The translations under genes and the position numbers were made by a program. A stretch of 64,000 nucleotides of DNA. Origin: Physcia stellaris. Its lineage: Eukaryota > Ascomycota > Lecanoromycetes > Caliciales > Physciaceae. The number at the start of each line of letters is the position of its first letter. The first letter of the stretch is position 1. Under the pieces are notes generated by a model. The model ran no database searches, had not been told where the DNA came from, and worked only from the letters and a program-made list of their open reading frames with translations. Positions 1 to 9,707 of the stretch are shown piece after piece. The stretch is taken from positions 310,001-374,000 of the forward strand of contig JABSSW010000047.1 of NCBI GenBank assembly GCA_018902385.1, read 5' to 3'.

Positions 1-748
1 CTTTGAACGCCTTGAGTTCCTGCTTACTTAACTTCTTCCCGCTCCGCTCCGCCTTCAAACTCTTCCCATTGTGACTGTTCGCGGCGGCATCAACGTCGAA
101 GAACGCGTTCATTTGTCTCTTAGACTTGTTCTCGTCATTATGCAGTTCCGGCGTTACGTCCGCAGCTTGCCATTTTCCCGTGAACCTATTGAATGCCCCA
201 GTAGCCGCGTATGCATCTTCTGCGTTGGCGGGTAGAGGAGCGTCGGAGACAGGAGGCTGGGCGTAAGAGGCGCTAGGGTCGTAGTCGCCATGGATGGCAG
301 GATCGTAACCACCGTAGGGCCGTTCTTGGGCTTGGACCGGTGGATCGGTTCCAGGTGCTGCTGGTATTCTATCGTAATTGCCTACGCCCGGAGCAGAGGG
401 TTGCTGGCCATCAGGTACACGAGGGTTAGTCCATTGTGAGGCGCCAGTGAATCGGTTATAGAAGTAGTAGGCTTGGGCGGTGGGATCCCAGACCGGGTCC
501 CAGCCGTCATCTTGAACTTCTAGCCCTGGAGGCGCTCCGCTGGGCAGCGGAGGTGTTTTGATGGGGGGCAAGGGATCAGCTGATTTGCGTCGCTCATGAA
601 GCAGCGTAGCAGTGTCAGTACCGGCTTCCTCATCGTCGATGTCTTTCCCAGAACTCTTGTTCCCTACAACCTTGGTATTCCCAGACTGGGGTGCTGTGAC
701 ACGGGGTTCGGCCTCTTGCTCTCGTGCTTCACTGGTGGTCATATTCAT
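1..748 (-). CDS. WW-domain protein, 5' part only
   Basis: The frame is open from an ATG at 748 (a second ATG lies two codons on, at 742) to the window edge, so about 249 N-terminal residues are seen and the C-terminus is missing. After an acidic, low-complexity start there is a WW domain near residues 68 to 98: WDPVWDP, then YYFYNRFTGASQW and a closing TNP. The first Trp, the aromatic block, the second Trp and the Pro are all in place. WW domains bind proline-rich ligands. A Pro/Tyr/Gly-rich linker follows, then a second conserved block (FNRFTGKWQ, later FFDVDAAANSHNGKSLKAER) ending in a Lys-rich run. That layout matches a conserved fungal WW protein of unknown role, perhaps linked to RNA processing, which is inference. 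It is divergent from the transporter at 1316. Confidence 0.85.
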   Translation of the reverse strand, partial: MNMTTSEAREQEAEPRVTAPQSGNTKVVGNKSSGKDIDDEEAGTDTATLLHERRKSADPLPPIKTPPLPSGAPPGLEVQDDGWDPVWDPTAQAYYFYNRFTGASQWTNPRVPDGQQPSAPGVGNYDRIPAAPGTDPPVQAQERPYGGYDPAIHGDYDPSASYAQPPVSDAPLPANAEDAYAATGAFNRFTGKWQAADVTPELHNDENKSKRQMNAFFDVDAAANSHNGKSLKAERSGKKLSKQELKAFK

Positions 749-1315
749 TACATGTCAAGTCAAGTAGGGCAAACAAAGGAAAGTAATCAGGTTGGCTAGA
801 AGGGAAAGAGGTCCAACGATTTGATGATGAGTTTCGCCGTCACGCGTTGTAGGTAAGGATTGGCTCGGTTAGGTTTGATTGAGGTTCCATTTTGATTGAT
901 GCGAGTCACGTGCACTTAGCGGCTTGGCAGATCTCTCCGACGAGGCTTAAGTGTGAACGGCTTATCCTCGGCAGAAGTAGATTACCTCGTACCGGAATCC
1001 CGGCTTGCCGTTGCCGCTGCAAAAGAGCGTCATATGCAGGGACCGAAGCGGGATGTAATCCTTGGTTACTTCATTATTCTGCTGACCGCATCCTCAGCGG
1101 GGCCTCGAAAAGTCTGCAATGAGGAGTAGTGCGTCTGCTGACTTGGATACATGTATACATCGCGCCCTTATCTTGCTTTCTTTTTCCTTCTCTTCTGTTT
1201 CCACACCTCTGAGTCTCTGACCATTACTATCTCCATCTGTAGCCATCGCGGGGAAGAACTTTGTGAGCACGCCTGTACAGCACAGTCATTGGCCTCTTAG
1301 GCTACCGCTATCATC
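749..1315. promoter_or_regulatory. Shared divergent promoter region
   Basis: This is the 567-base gap between two genes pointing away from each other. The side next to the transporter holds a pyrimidine-rich stretch (about 1168 to 1210), as is common upstream of filamentous-fungal start codons. No specific binding site could be assigned with confidence, and the short open frames here look accidental. Confidence 0.5.
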
Positions 1316-2958
1316 ATGTCCTATCTCAAGCAAATGATCATGGACAAGAAGGAGGAGGTCGTCCTCTTCTCCTCTACCGCCATTGCCCTCTATGGATACG
1401 ACCAGGGCATGATGTCCCTGATCAACACCAATCAAGATTATCTGAACACCATGGGCATCGGCGAAAAGAATCCTCTGGTTGGTGTCATTGTCTCGGTGTA
1501 CTATCTGGGATGCGCTGTTGGCTCCGTTTTGGCCAGTCTCTTGGCCGACAGATCAGGAAGGAAAGTTAGTATATTCGTTTGTCTGGTGGTCACCGCGCTT
1601 GGGAACCTGTTCATGTTTTTTTCCGGCTTTGGCTACTCCAAAGGCGCTATGACGATGATGTTTCTGGGAAGGATTATCATGGGTCTTGGTGTTGGCGGAA
1701 TCGATTCTGTCGTCCCAGTTTACTCCTCAGAACTGAACGAGGAAGGCGGCCGAGGGAAAGCTCTTGCCAAGGAATTTCAATCCAACATTTTTGGCTTGAA
1801 TATGGCCTTTGCTCTCAATCTGCTTGTCACCAAACTCCTAGGCAAGAGCAATCAATGGGGTGAGTATTCTGACATGTATTGCCGTGCAAGGGCTAACCAA
1901 TTCACAGCTTGGCGTATTCCCATCATCGCCATGCAGATATATCCGGTTTTGCTGCTCTCTTTCATCTATCGTCTTCCGGAAACTCCGAGGTGGTTTGTGT
2001 TCCATGACCGCAAGGACGATGCCAAAGCCGCCTTAGTAGACATCTACGGGGAAGATGAAGCTCAAGGTAAACTTGACGAGCTGGTAAAAGCTTCTGAAGA
2101 AGAGTCTGAGAGTTCTGTTGGGTACAGCGACATGATCTTCCCCAGCGGTAACTCCTTCCATCCGACCATGGTAACTGTCATGGGTCAGGTCAATCAAGCC
2201 TTGACCGGATACGGAGCAATCAGTGTTTACGGTCCCCAGATCTTCGAGCTCCTCGGCTTCGGTGTCTCTAACGCAGAATACTTGACTCTCGGGAATTACA
2301 TATCTTACTTTTTCCTCATGACTCTGGCTTGGATGTACATCGATGTACTTGGGAGGCGGATCCTGATGATATCCGGGGCCGCTGCCCTTGCGATTTCATT
2401 CCTGATCCTTACTGTCTTTGGAGCTCTGGCGTACAATTCCGAGAATCTTGGCATTCCCAACTTGGCGGTATCCATACCCGGATGTATAATCTTGTATTTT
2501 GCTACTGGGATGTTTGGCATCGGCTGGCTGTCCGAGGTCTGGCTCATTCCGACGGAAATATTTCCATCAACCTCTCGAGCTCAGGGTGCCGCGATCTCCG
2601 TGGTCATTTGGGGCCTTGCTAATTTTGCTGTAACGCTTTTGACACCGATTGTTTTCAACAATCTCAAATACTGGCTTTTCCTTATTTTCGCCGCTACAAA
2701 TGCCTTCGCAATGTGGTGGACATGGGTAAGTCAAGTTTCTGCGGCGCCTTATGATCGTCGCTAACTGTTTAATAGGTATACAGTCCCGAGACCGGCGGAC
2801 GATCATTCGAGGAAAACCAAAGTTTCTTCGAAGACGCCAAGGAATCCGGAACCTGGTCGGTGCGCAAAGTCAACAAAGGCGAATTTAGGCACATGCCTCG
2901 TAGTGAGAAGAGCAATGGCGAGAATGGCGAGTCGGCCCCATTGCTCGGTAGCCGATAG
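1316..2958 (+). CDS. MFS sugar transporter
   Basis: A major facilitator, sugar-porter family protein of 514 residues in three exons: 1316-1859, 1908-2725 and 2776-2958. Introns 1860-1907 (48 bases, in frame and without a stop) and 2726-2775 have GT..AG ends. Family signatures appear in order: DQGMMS after the first helix, LADRSGRK in the first cytoplasmic loop, RIIMGLGVGG, PETPRW before the central loop, DVLGRR in the matching second-half loop, TEIFPSTSRAQG, and PETGGRSFEE just after the last helix. These place it among fungal proton-coupled sugar porters at the plasma membrane. The substrate cannot be read from sequence. The C-terminal tail is short and acidic. Length is normal for the family and nothing is missing. 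Confidence 0.93.
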
Positions 2959-3425
2959 GGGAGCTGGGTCATTGTGGTGGGCTTGAAAACCTCACCTTGG
3001 CCTTCGATAGACTACCGTTTAGATAGCGGACGAGGAATGAACAGGCTCAGGGATTCCTCAAGATGAGGAAATTGCATGAGATAACAGGGACTGGGGCCTG
3101 AAAATGGCCAAGATTGGTCGTCTTATTTCATGTGAAATTAATTAACATTCGGATGAAAGATTGAGATATACCCGGCCGCACATGTGCTTCTCGGCACTCA
3201 AGGATAATTTGGCAAAAAGGGTTTAGCGTCCCGCTCATTTGGCCGCTGTCACATGTCACGCCCGTTCAGCTTCCTTTTTAGTACCAAATCCCTTTCCCTT
3301 GTCAGCAACCCCGTCTTACTGTCGCTTCAAATGCTGGCAGGCTAACTGTAAGACATCGTCTGACCAAGTATACACTTACATCAGTAGTCAAAGGACACCT
3401 CACTCACATATCTCGAGTCGATAGA
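2959..3425. other. Intergenic, transporter to OPI1
   Basis: This stretch holds the transporter 3' region and the OPI1 upstream region. No gene or repeat was recognised in it. Confidence 0.5.
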
Positions 3426-5027
3426 ATGGAAGCTCAAGCTCCGAGTCCGGCGGCACCACCTTACGAAGAGTGGCCTTCCGTTCCCGTTGCGCCCTTGAAA
3501 CCAACAATCAAAGATGAGCAAACATCAGCAATGGATATCGATGAAGTAATGAGCTTGAGCGACCGTAACGCACGACAGACGAGCGAGCTTTCAATGGACG
3601 ATATTGAGGCCGCCCAAGCTTTGGAAGGCCTCCGAGCCGGTATGAGTCTCGCGAGTCCTAGTCATACACCTTTGAGGCTAATCGAAATAGACGCCAGACA
3701 AGTCGGCCATGCGAATAGCATAGCTTCAAAAATCGATCCAGCGCTTCAAAGCTCCCAAAGCTCACAACCAGCAGAACCTCTTCTTTCCCTGTTCACCTCT
3801 CGCCATCCTTTACTTTCCTCCACGATCAATGGCTCCTTGAACGCTTACTCGTCTTCCAAGTCATACTCCCCCAGTTTCAGATATGGTGCTGAATTTGTCG
3901 AACGAATAAGCTCTCCAGTAGTGAACACCGTTGGAACTGCTGGTAGAATAAGCGGAGTGGAAACTGGTGTTCGCTGGTGGCTACAACGGACTGACTCAAG
4001 CTTGGCGGAGCGACGATCGAAGCGTCGTCGTACCGACAGGAGTCCCACCGATGTAGACATGGAGAGGGGTGTGGCTGAGTTCTCGTCCCGGTCTAGTCAT
4101 CAACGTCGACTCTCTGAAATGTCATACTCGGATACCTTGCCTCCCTATGACCCACAACGGTCACCAAAGTATGAGGAGAAAAGTCCCATACACCATTCCC
4201 ATGATAATGGCCATCCTGAGTATCACCCAAGCTGGTCAACTAGACTAATCAAGTCGACCTCCGGACTTGGAGTCGCCATGAGTGACGAGTCACTTGCAAG
4301 TCTACGCTGGGCTCTTGAGTGTTTGAGCTGGGCAAATCGGCATTTGACTAGGCTCATTATACGATTACGAGACGCAATCGAACAGTCTGCTCAGGCGCAT
4401 GGGCCACTATCGCCTCAGTCCAACGACTCGACAAATCATCACGATACCCAGATGCTTGATTCTGAAGGACCTGCACCCACATCGCGAGAAAGGGAGAATC
4501 ACATTCAATCTCTTGCTGCCGAGGTAATATATATAATCAAGAGAGTCAACAATGGGGTCTCGGAGTATGCCGCATCTGCACTTCCAGAAAATGCTCGCAT
4601 ACTCGTGGGGAGGTACCTGAAGTCTCTTCGTATCAGTTTCCAGAAATCATTTGCACAGAGTGATAATACTGGGGACGGCCGGTGTGAAGGGGTATCTGGC
4701 TCCGAGGCGAGTGCTCGCAAGGCTCTACTATTAGCCAAAGAAGCCCTCGACAAACTGGCTCAGGTTAGTGGGATTGTGGAGGGAACCATTGTCAGTGCCG
4801 AGGAGTGGTGTGACCGACTTGGCAGGGGACGAAACAGCAGGTCTACGGGAGAAAGCAGCAACCTGGGTTCTCTGGCTGATCGCAAACAACCACTCGTCTT
4901 GACTACAGTCGACGTAGCACCTTTCATCAAGGACGAGAAAGAAATCCCACGTAATGCGGTCCAGGACGACGCTACCATGACAGATCCAGAGCTATTCACC
5001 GACAATGTTGCTGCAGCTAACGTATAG
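3426..5027 (+). CDS. OPI1: Opi1-family transcriptional regulator
   Basis: A 533-residue intronless protein of the Opi1 family. In yeast this is the phosphatidic-acid-sensing repressor of phospholipid synthesis genes, held at the ER and released to the nucleus. The family core is clear: an early acidic block with LEGLRAGM (about residues 68 to 75), then PLLSLFTSRHPLLSSTINGS, then SFRYGAEFVERISSPVVNTV followed by GVETGVRWWLQR. A nuclear-localisation-like RRSKRRR follows near residue 198. The C-terminal half has predicted helical stretches (RWALECLSWANRHL, and later ARKALLLAKEALDKLAQVSG) that may form a coiled coil. The start at 3426 is the first ATG and gives a family-like N-terminus. No clear FFAT motif was seen, so the ER anchoring known in yeast is not shown here. 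Confidence 0.88.
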   Translation: MEAQAPSPAAPPYEEWPSVPVAPLKPTIKDEQTSAMDIDEVMSLSDRNARQTSELSMDDIEAAQALEGLRAGMSLASPSHTPLRLIEIDARQVGHANSIASKIDPALQSSQSSQPAEPLLSLFTSRHPLLSSTINGSLNAYSSSKSYSPSFRYGAEFVERISSPVVNTVGTAGRISGVETGVRWWLQRTDSSLAERRSKRRRTDRSPTDVDMERGVAEFSSRSSHQRRLSEMSYSDTLPPYDPQRSPKYEEKSPIHHSHDNGHPEYHPSWSTRLIKSTSGLGVAMSDESLASLRWALECLSWANRHLTRLIIRLRDAIEQSAQAHGPLSPQSNDSTNHHDTQMLDSEGPAPTSRERENHIQSLAAEVIYIIKRVNNGVSEYAASALPENARILVGRYLKSLRISFQKSFAQSDNTGDGRCEGVSGSEASARKALLLAKEALDKLAQVSGIVEGTIVSAEEWCDRLGRGRNSRSTGESSNLGSLADRKQPLVLTTVDVAPFIKDEKEIPRNAVQDDATMTDPELFTDNVAAANV

Positions 5028-6200
5028 AGAGCTTTCAAAAGACAGGGAATCCGCCTGAGGTCACACGATTTGACGGGTCTCGCTCTTCATCGCTGTGTAT
5101 AAAGCTAAAACAGCAATGCCCATTCCCAACCGATTTAGTAAGAAGCCAACCGCATCTGCCAATATATACCCAAAGATACGTCATGACTTGAAGCTAACCG
5201 CTGCCCTTCAAATGAAAATTGAGGTGAGTCATTCATCACATGCACGTTCCGTGGGCTAACCAAGCGAAAGCCTTGACATCCAAGGGTTTCACTTCCGGAT
5301 GGACTCACCAGAGCATTACTCTATCGCTAGAGGAAACCTACACCTGGTCTCAAGCATTTTGAGAATCACATCATGATAGAGCAGACATAACGATACTGCC
5401 CTGATCATACTTGGGTCTCTGGTGCCGGCTGTCTCCCAGCGAACAAGCGCCTGCGAGTGAAGCATTTGGTGTTTTGTGTATGCATATGGGAGCATGCACA
5501 TACAGAGTACAGTAGATGAGTAAGCTCACAACTCTGTTACCCTATGGCCAGTGGATCAACTTAGCGCGAAGGCCACGCATACGTATTCATAATGGTTAAA
5601 GCGTTCTATTAGCTACTGATATCCTTCAGCTGGTTGGCTGCATTTCTCTACGCCTCACAAGTTGTCCCTCGGACGCTCAGGTTGTGTAGGGGTAAATTAT
5701 AGGCTACCTGACAAGCACTTGAGAGTTGTCTACCAGGTGATATGGTCGTCCAGACCACTCGTTATTCGACCAACCGGCGCCCAACGCGGTTCAGCACAGC
5801 ACTACTATACCATCTCATATACCGTCCGATAGTTGATCCAATTAATCACAACAAAACTACCCACGGGCATTTACTGAGTCGAAAGGTATTCTTTCTGGTG
5901 GAGCCAATAAGCGATGAAGTGACGAGCACGCTGCGAGGCTTGGCACTTACCTGTAAATGCTCAGCCTCAGCATCATTACCATAAGACACCCGGCACCACT
6001 ACTCATGGCGGAAAGTAGCTGGCAGGCGGTATATCTGAAGGATTATCCTTACTACCTTACTGCTCCACTTTGTTGCTTCCTTTTCCAAGCTCATCCATCC
6101 TTTCCGCCATCAGTGTTGGATTATGTAGATCCTCACCTAATTTTCCTATTCTGTGCAATCACGGGCTGAATTGTATTTGGAGCGCCATGTTATACCTTTA
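5028..6200. other. Intergenic, no gene seen
   Basis: About 1.2 kb between OPI1 and a small transposon. Open frames here are short, lack homology I can recognise and have no start or splice context. The last eight bases before the element (6193-6200) are its target-site copy. Confidence 0.5.
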
Positions 6201-6830
6201 GGGAGCCGCTATTTGCACACCCCCTTCTACTACGTGCAATCTCCCCGCTGAGGTTAGAGTTTTCGGAAGGCGGAAGCAAAACCTCCGAGTACCAAAAAGA
6301 TGAAAAGAGGATCACTTTTGGGTGCGTTTTGCATCAAAACTTCATCATGTACTCATCAAATCAATTCGCATGCTAAGTACACTGTCGCTTTCGATCAACG
6401 AGGTCGAAGCTAGTACAAAGAACTCAATTCGTTCGAATTCAAAGTCTTTGCAACAGTGTATGGTCGCGATATTGCTTTCGCTGAGCTCGAAATTCTCGAG
6501 GTTTTCGAGACCCCCTTCTATTTTTTTCGCGTGCTTTTTCGCTCTCACTTCGCTTTGTTCTCGTTGATGTTGAAGTGTTCTGAGTCGAAATGAGCTGACT
6601 CGACATTTTACAAAAATATTCGCCGTCATATCGAATGAAACAACACGTTGCTGAAAATGTAAAGGTGATACATGGAGCTTGATGTGACATATGTCTCAAA
6701 GATGTTGCGAAAACAACTCCCGGTGTTTGAAGGTTAACCCTAGATAACCCTTATCGATAGCTTATCGATAAGACCGGAACCATTCCGGAGGATTGCACGT
6801 AGTAGAGGGGGTGTGCAAATAGCGGCTCCC
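6201..6830. mobile_element. Non-autonomous hAT-type element (MITE)
   Basis: A 630-base element bounded by terminal inverted repeats of about 40 bases. The left end starts GGGAGCCGCTATTTGCACAC and the right end is its reverse complement apart from a one-base length difference in a C/T run. It is flanked by an exact 8-base direct repeat, TACCTTTA, at 6193-6200 and 6831-6838. Eight-base target duplications with short inverted ends are characteristic of hAT transposons. The inside has no transposase; it is AT/CG-mixed and contains a small palindrome of TTATCGATA type near 6745-6770. The near-identical ends and intact target duplication suggest a fairly recent insertion. Six-base duplications with the end shifted by one base cannot be excluded. 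Confidence 0.85.
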
Positions 6831-7426
6831 TACCTTTATATTATACAAATTTCACTACTAGCTAGTAATAGTCTAACAGTCACCAACACTCGGACTCAGC
6901 CAGGAACAAGATGGGCTCTGCTATCCTTGTCCTGGTTGGAGGCAATTGGAACAGGCACAAGCCATTCCAGCAGATATAGTACGCCTAAAGATAATGTATA
7001 GAGATCTTGATACGTCTTAGAGAGCTGACTCAAATATAACTACACCACGTTCAAAGTCCAGACTGTCGCTCCGATCGCTTCATCCTGCATCTGGTCCGCA
7101 TCAGTGACAGAATCCCTACTCCCCTCCTCACTCTTGCAGTTGCCTATCGATCTCTGTTTCGGATTCCAAGATAAAACTATCCATATTATGCAGTATCCTT
7201 CATTTTCTCCTCGTCTCTGCCAAGCCATTTCCACCAACCAAGCACTTGTCGTTCGCTCAAGAGCAAATCAGTGGTACCTTCCCACGGGCCAGTATCCAAC
7301 ACGATAGAGATTGGCAATGCATTACAGAAGACTGCAGTACATCATAGAGACAGTAACGCATCCAACTACGGTAAGCCTTCTGAATGTTTCCACTAGCCTC
7401 ACACGCTGACACAGAACCGCACAGGT

Positions 7427-8580
7427 CCTTGGGCTTGCCAAAACCTGCAATGATCCTTCCATTGGAAATGATACCAAGAAGTGTCAAGAGACGCTGACGC
7501 CAGCTGGGAGCATGTCAAACGTTGGTACACTGTTGTTCAAGACGTGGGGAAACCCTTTAGGCGCTGTTCATGGATTTGTGCAACCAGTATCATTATGGTA
7601 CTGGAACGGGTCTACGCGATGGGATGGTGCCAACATTGTTTGCTCTGATGTGGTATCTTGCAAAGAAGCCAATGTTCCCGTTGCAAGCATGACTTGCATC
7701 TTTCGCAAATATTCACTTGGTGAGGTTTTCAAGCCGGCTTGTCTACGTTCGTGTTAATGGAATTAGTTCTACGACAACCTTTATGGCTCTTCATGACGCT
7801 GGAGGTTTCGCAACGGTCGACCTTCTAAACCACTCCGATGGATTTGCACTCAGCTAATTATCCGTACTGTTGTATGGAACAAAATCCTCAAACATTCACC
7901 GATTATCGGAGACGAAGGTAACGATCACGGCTGGGACAATGGCCAAGGATTCTCAGCCTGGAGTTCAGCGGAAGTTGAACACCCTCAGCGATATGACCTC
8001 TGAGCTCGGTGCTCCCGTCGACGGTTGGGCCAACACAACCTCGGATTACGTATTTGACCTTTTCTCTGGCTCCGATCAAGTAATGACACAAATGGATGCC
8101 TATCTCAAACATGGTCATCGCGCCGATACCAGCGGCATTACTTCCCTCTTCAGTCTACAGAAAGTTATAGAGAACGTGCTTCATAGTCAACTGGTCCCGA
8201 AAGCCTGGGTAGACCCAAAGAAGTCCACCCCGTCATCGTGTTCCAACAAGGCAACGACATCGCCAATCCGCTCACGGAGGGTTTCAAGGGCGACGCTTGG
8301 GCGAAAGTTGAAGGATAAGGATGCCAAAGCAGTGAGAACAAAGTATAGAGGGGCCGTGCTCTGGCTTCTCGATTCTCACCGTTGCGAGAGAAGCGCGCCA
8401 GACACTCGCCACCGCAGCGGAAATTGTGAGAGTCCGGTTGTGAGACCTCTGCCAGGTGCATCAGAGCTTACCCCTGATCAAAAATGGAGAGATGTTCTTA
8501 TCGATGATATCGATATAAAAAGAGTCACCCTCGTGATCGGATTTGAGTTCCCTCATAAAAGGGGACATTCGCTAATATAA
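7427..8580 (+). pseudogene. Decayed coding relic, unrecognised
   Basis: Two open stretches (about 7433-7757 and 7870-8580) have coding-like composition and read as a secreted-type or enzyme-like protein (for example LLFKTWGNPLGAVHGF and SELGAPVDGWAN), but they are not joined by plausible introns and no family is recognised with confidence. The second stretch is rich in basic residues towards its end, as expected from reading out of frame. The simplest view is the remains of one gene that has lost function. A resemblance to the C-terminal part of some fungal chitinase-like proteins was considered but cannot be supported. Confidence 0.3.
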
Positions 8581-9173
8581 AAAAATTGAAAAAGAGTGCT
8601 TTCGTAGGCTATCAACTCAACAAGAATGCCAACGGATACGTGATGCCCGAAAACAGCCTTTACGACAGCGAGAACGAGAAGGCCGATTTTCTTTTCAAGC
8701 GGGTATCAGGGCACGAGGCTTCTTTTGTGAAATACCCGTCTGAGACACTGATACAACTTTTGACGTCACGGTGAGGAATAGGGGGAATATCAATAGCAAA
8801 AATCGGTGCGCTACTTATCGTTGCTGCTGATCTAGGGCGGGGGCGATCATGCGGAACGGCACAGTGAAATGAATTGATGAAAAAGATAAACTAATGATGC
8901 AGAAGTCTTATAGATTTGCAGGGATGTGCTCTCGCAAAATCTTCACCGAAAAATAACAGTGACGGACAACATAAGTCAACAATGGAAGAAGAGCACTCAG
9001 TATACTTATACTGCACGAGCTTTATGTACATGCAATACTCTATCGAAAAGCCTCCTGCCGAGGGAGAAAAGCATACAGTCATTCGCACGCATCAACCAGA
9101 GCACATCCACTCAAGGAGAACAGCAAGCAACTCCCTCTCCCCCTCCTCACCACCCTCTTCAGCACCCCTCCCC

Positions 9174-9707
9174 TCAATCCCCATCATAAGCCAAACACCG
9201 CCTCCCATCCAACTCGACCCCCATAAACCAGCGCGCCACCGTCCTCAAATTCTGCCCCTCAGCCCACCTCCTCATCCTCCCCGCCCCCTCAGCCCACACC
9301 ATCCGATGCTCCTCCATCTTCCGCCACAGGGTCGCAAAATCCGGCGCCCCGTCCTCCCGGCCCCATTTCCCCTCGCGCATCCTCAGCTCGCCGAACCGCG
9401 GATGGTCGGCGCATTTCAGCATCGCGTAGTGGATGTGGCGGTTGAGGTTCGGGCGGCCGGCCGGGGCGGTCGCGGAGATGCCGTCTGCGATCTTGGCGAG
9501 GAGGTAGGCGTACAGGTTCCTGAGGAGCGCGGGCAGGGAGGCGGTGCCGCAGGCGGTGCGGGCGATGTTGGCGTCGATTTCGGCGAGGAGCTCGGCGAGC
9601 TCGGTGGCGAGTGAGGGGGGGGAGGGGTCGGTGCTGGAGAGGTGGGTGGCGGCGGTGCAGTAGGAGGTTAGGGAGCGGTAGGTTGAGGCGTTGGATGAGG
9701 GGCTCAT
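9174..9707 (-). CDS. Hypothetical protein, 177 residues
   Basis: An intronless frame from the first ATG at 9707 to a stop at 9174. The open frame extends further upstream, but only from a non-ATG codon. Codon use is strongly GC-ending, clearly unlike the flanking spacers, which supports real coding. The N-terminal 30 residues are Ser/Thr-rich. The rest is predicted helical and Ala/Leu-rich (ATELAELLAEIDANIAR, LLRNLYAYLLAKIADG), followed by a charged block (RMREGKWGRED) and Trp-containing helices (FATLWRKMEEHRMVWAEG). No signal peptide or membrane segment is visible. The family was not recognised. Confidence 0.6.
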   Translation of the reverse strand: MSPSSNASTYRSLTSYCTAATHLSSTDPSPPSLATELAELLAEIDANIARTACGTASLPALLRNLYAYLLAKIADGISATAPAGRPNLNRHIHYAMLKCADHPRFGELRMREGKWGREDGAPDFATLWRKMEEHRMVWAEGAGRMRRWAEGQNLRTVARWFMGVELDGRRCLAYDGD

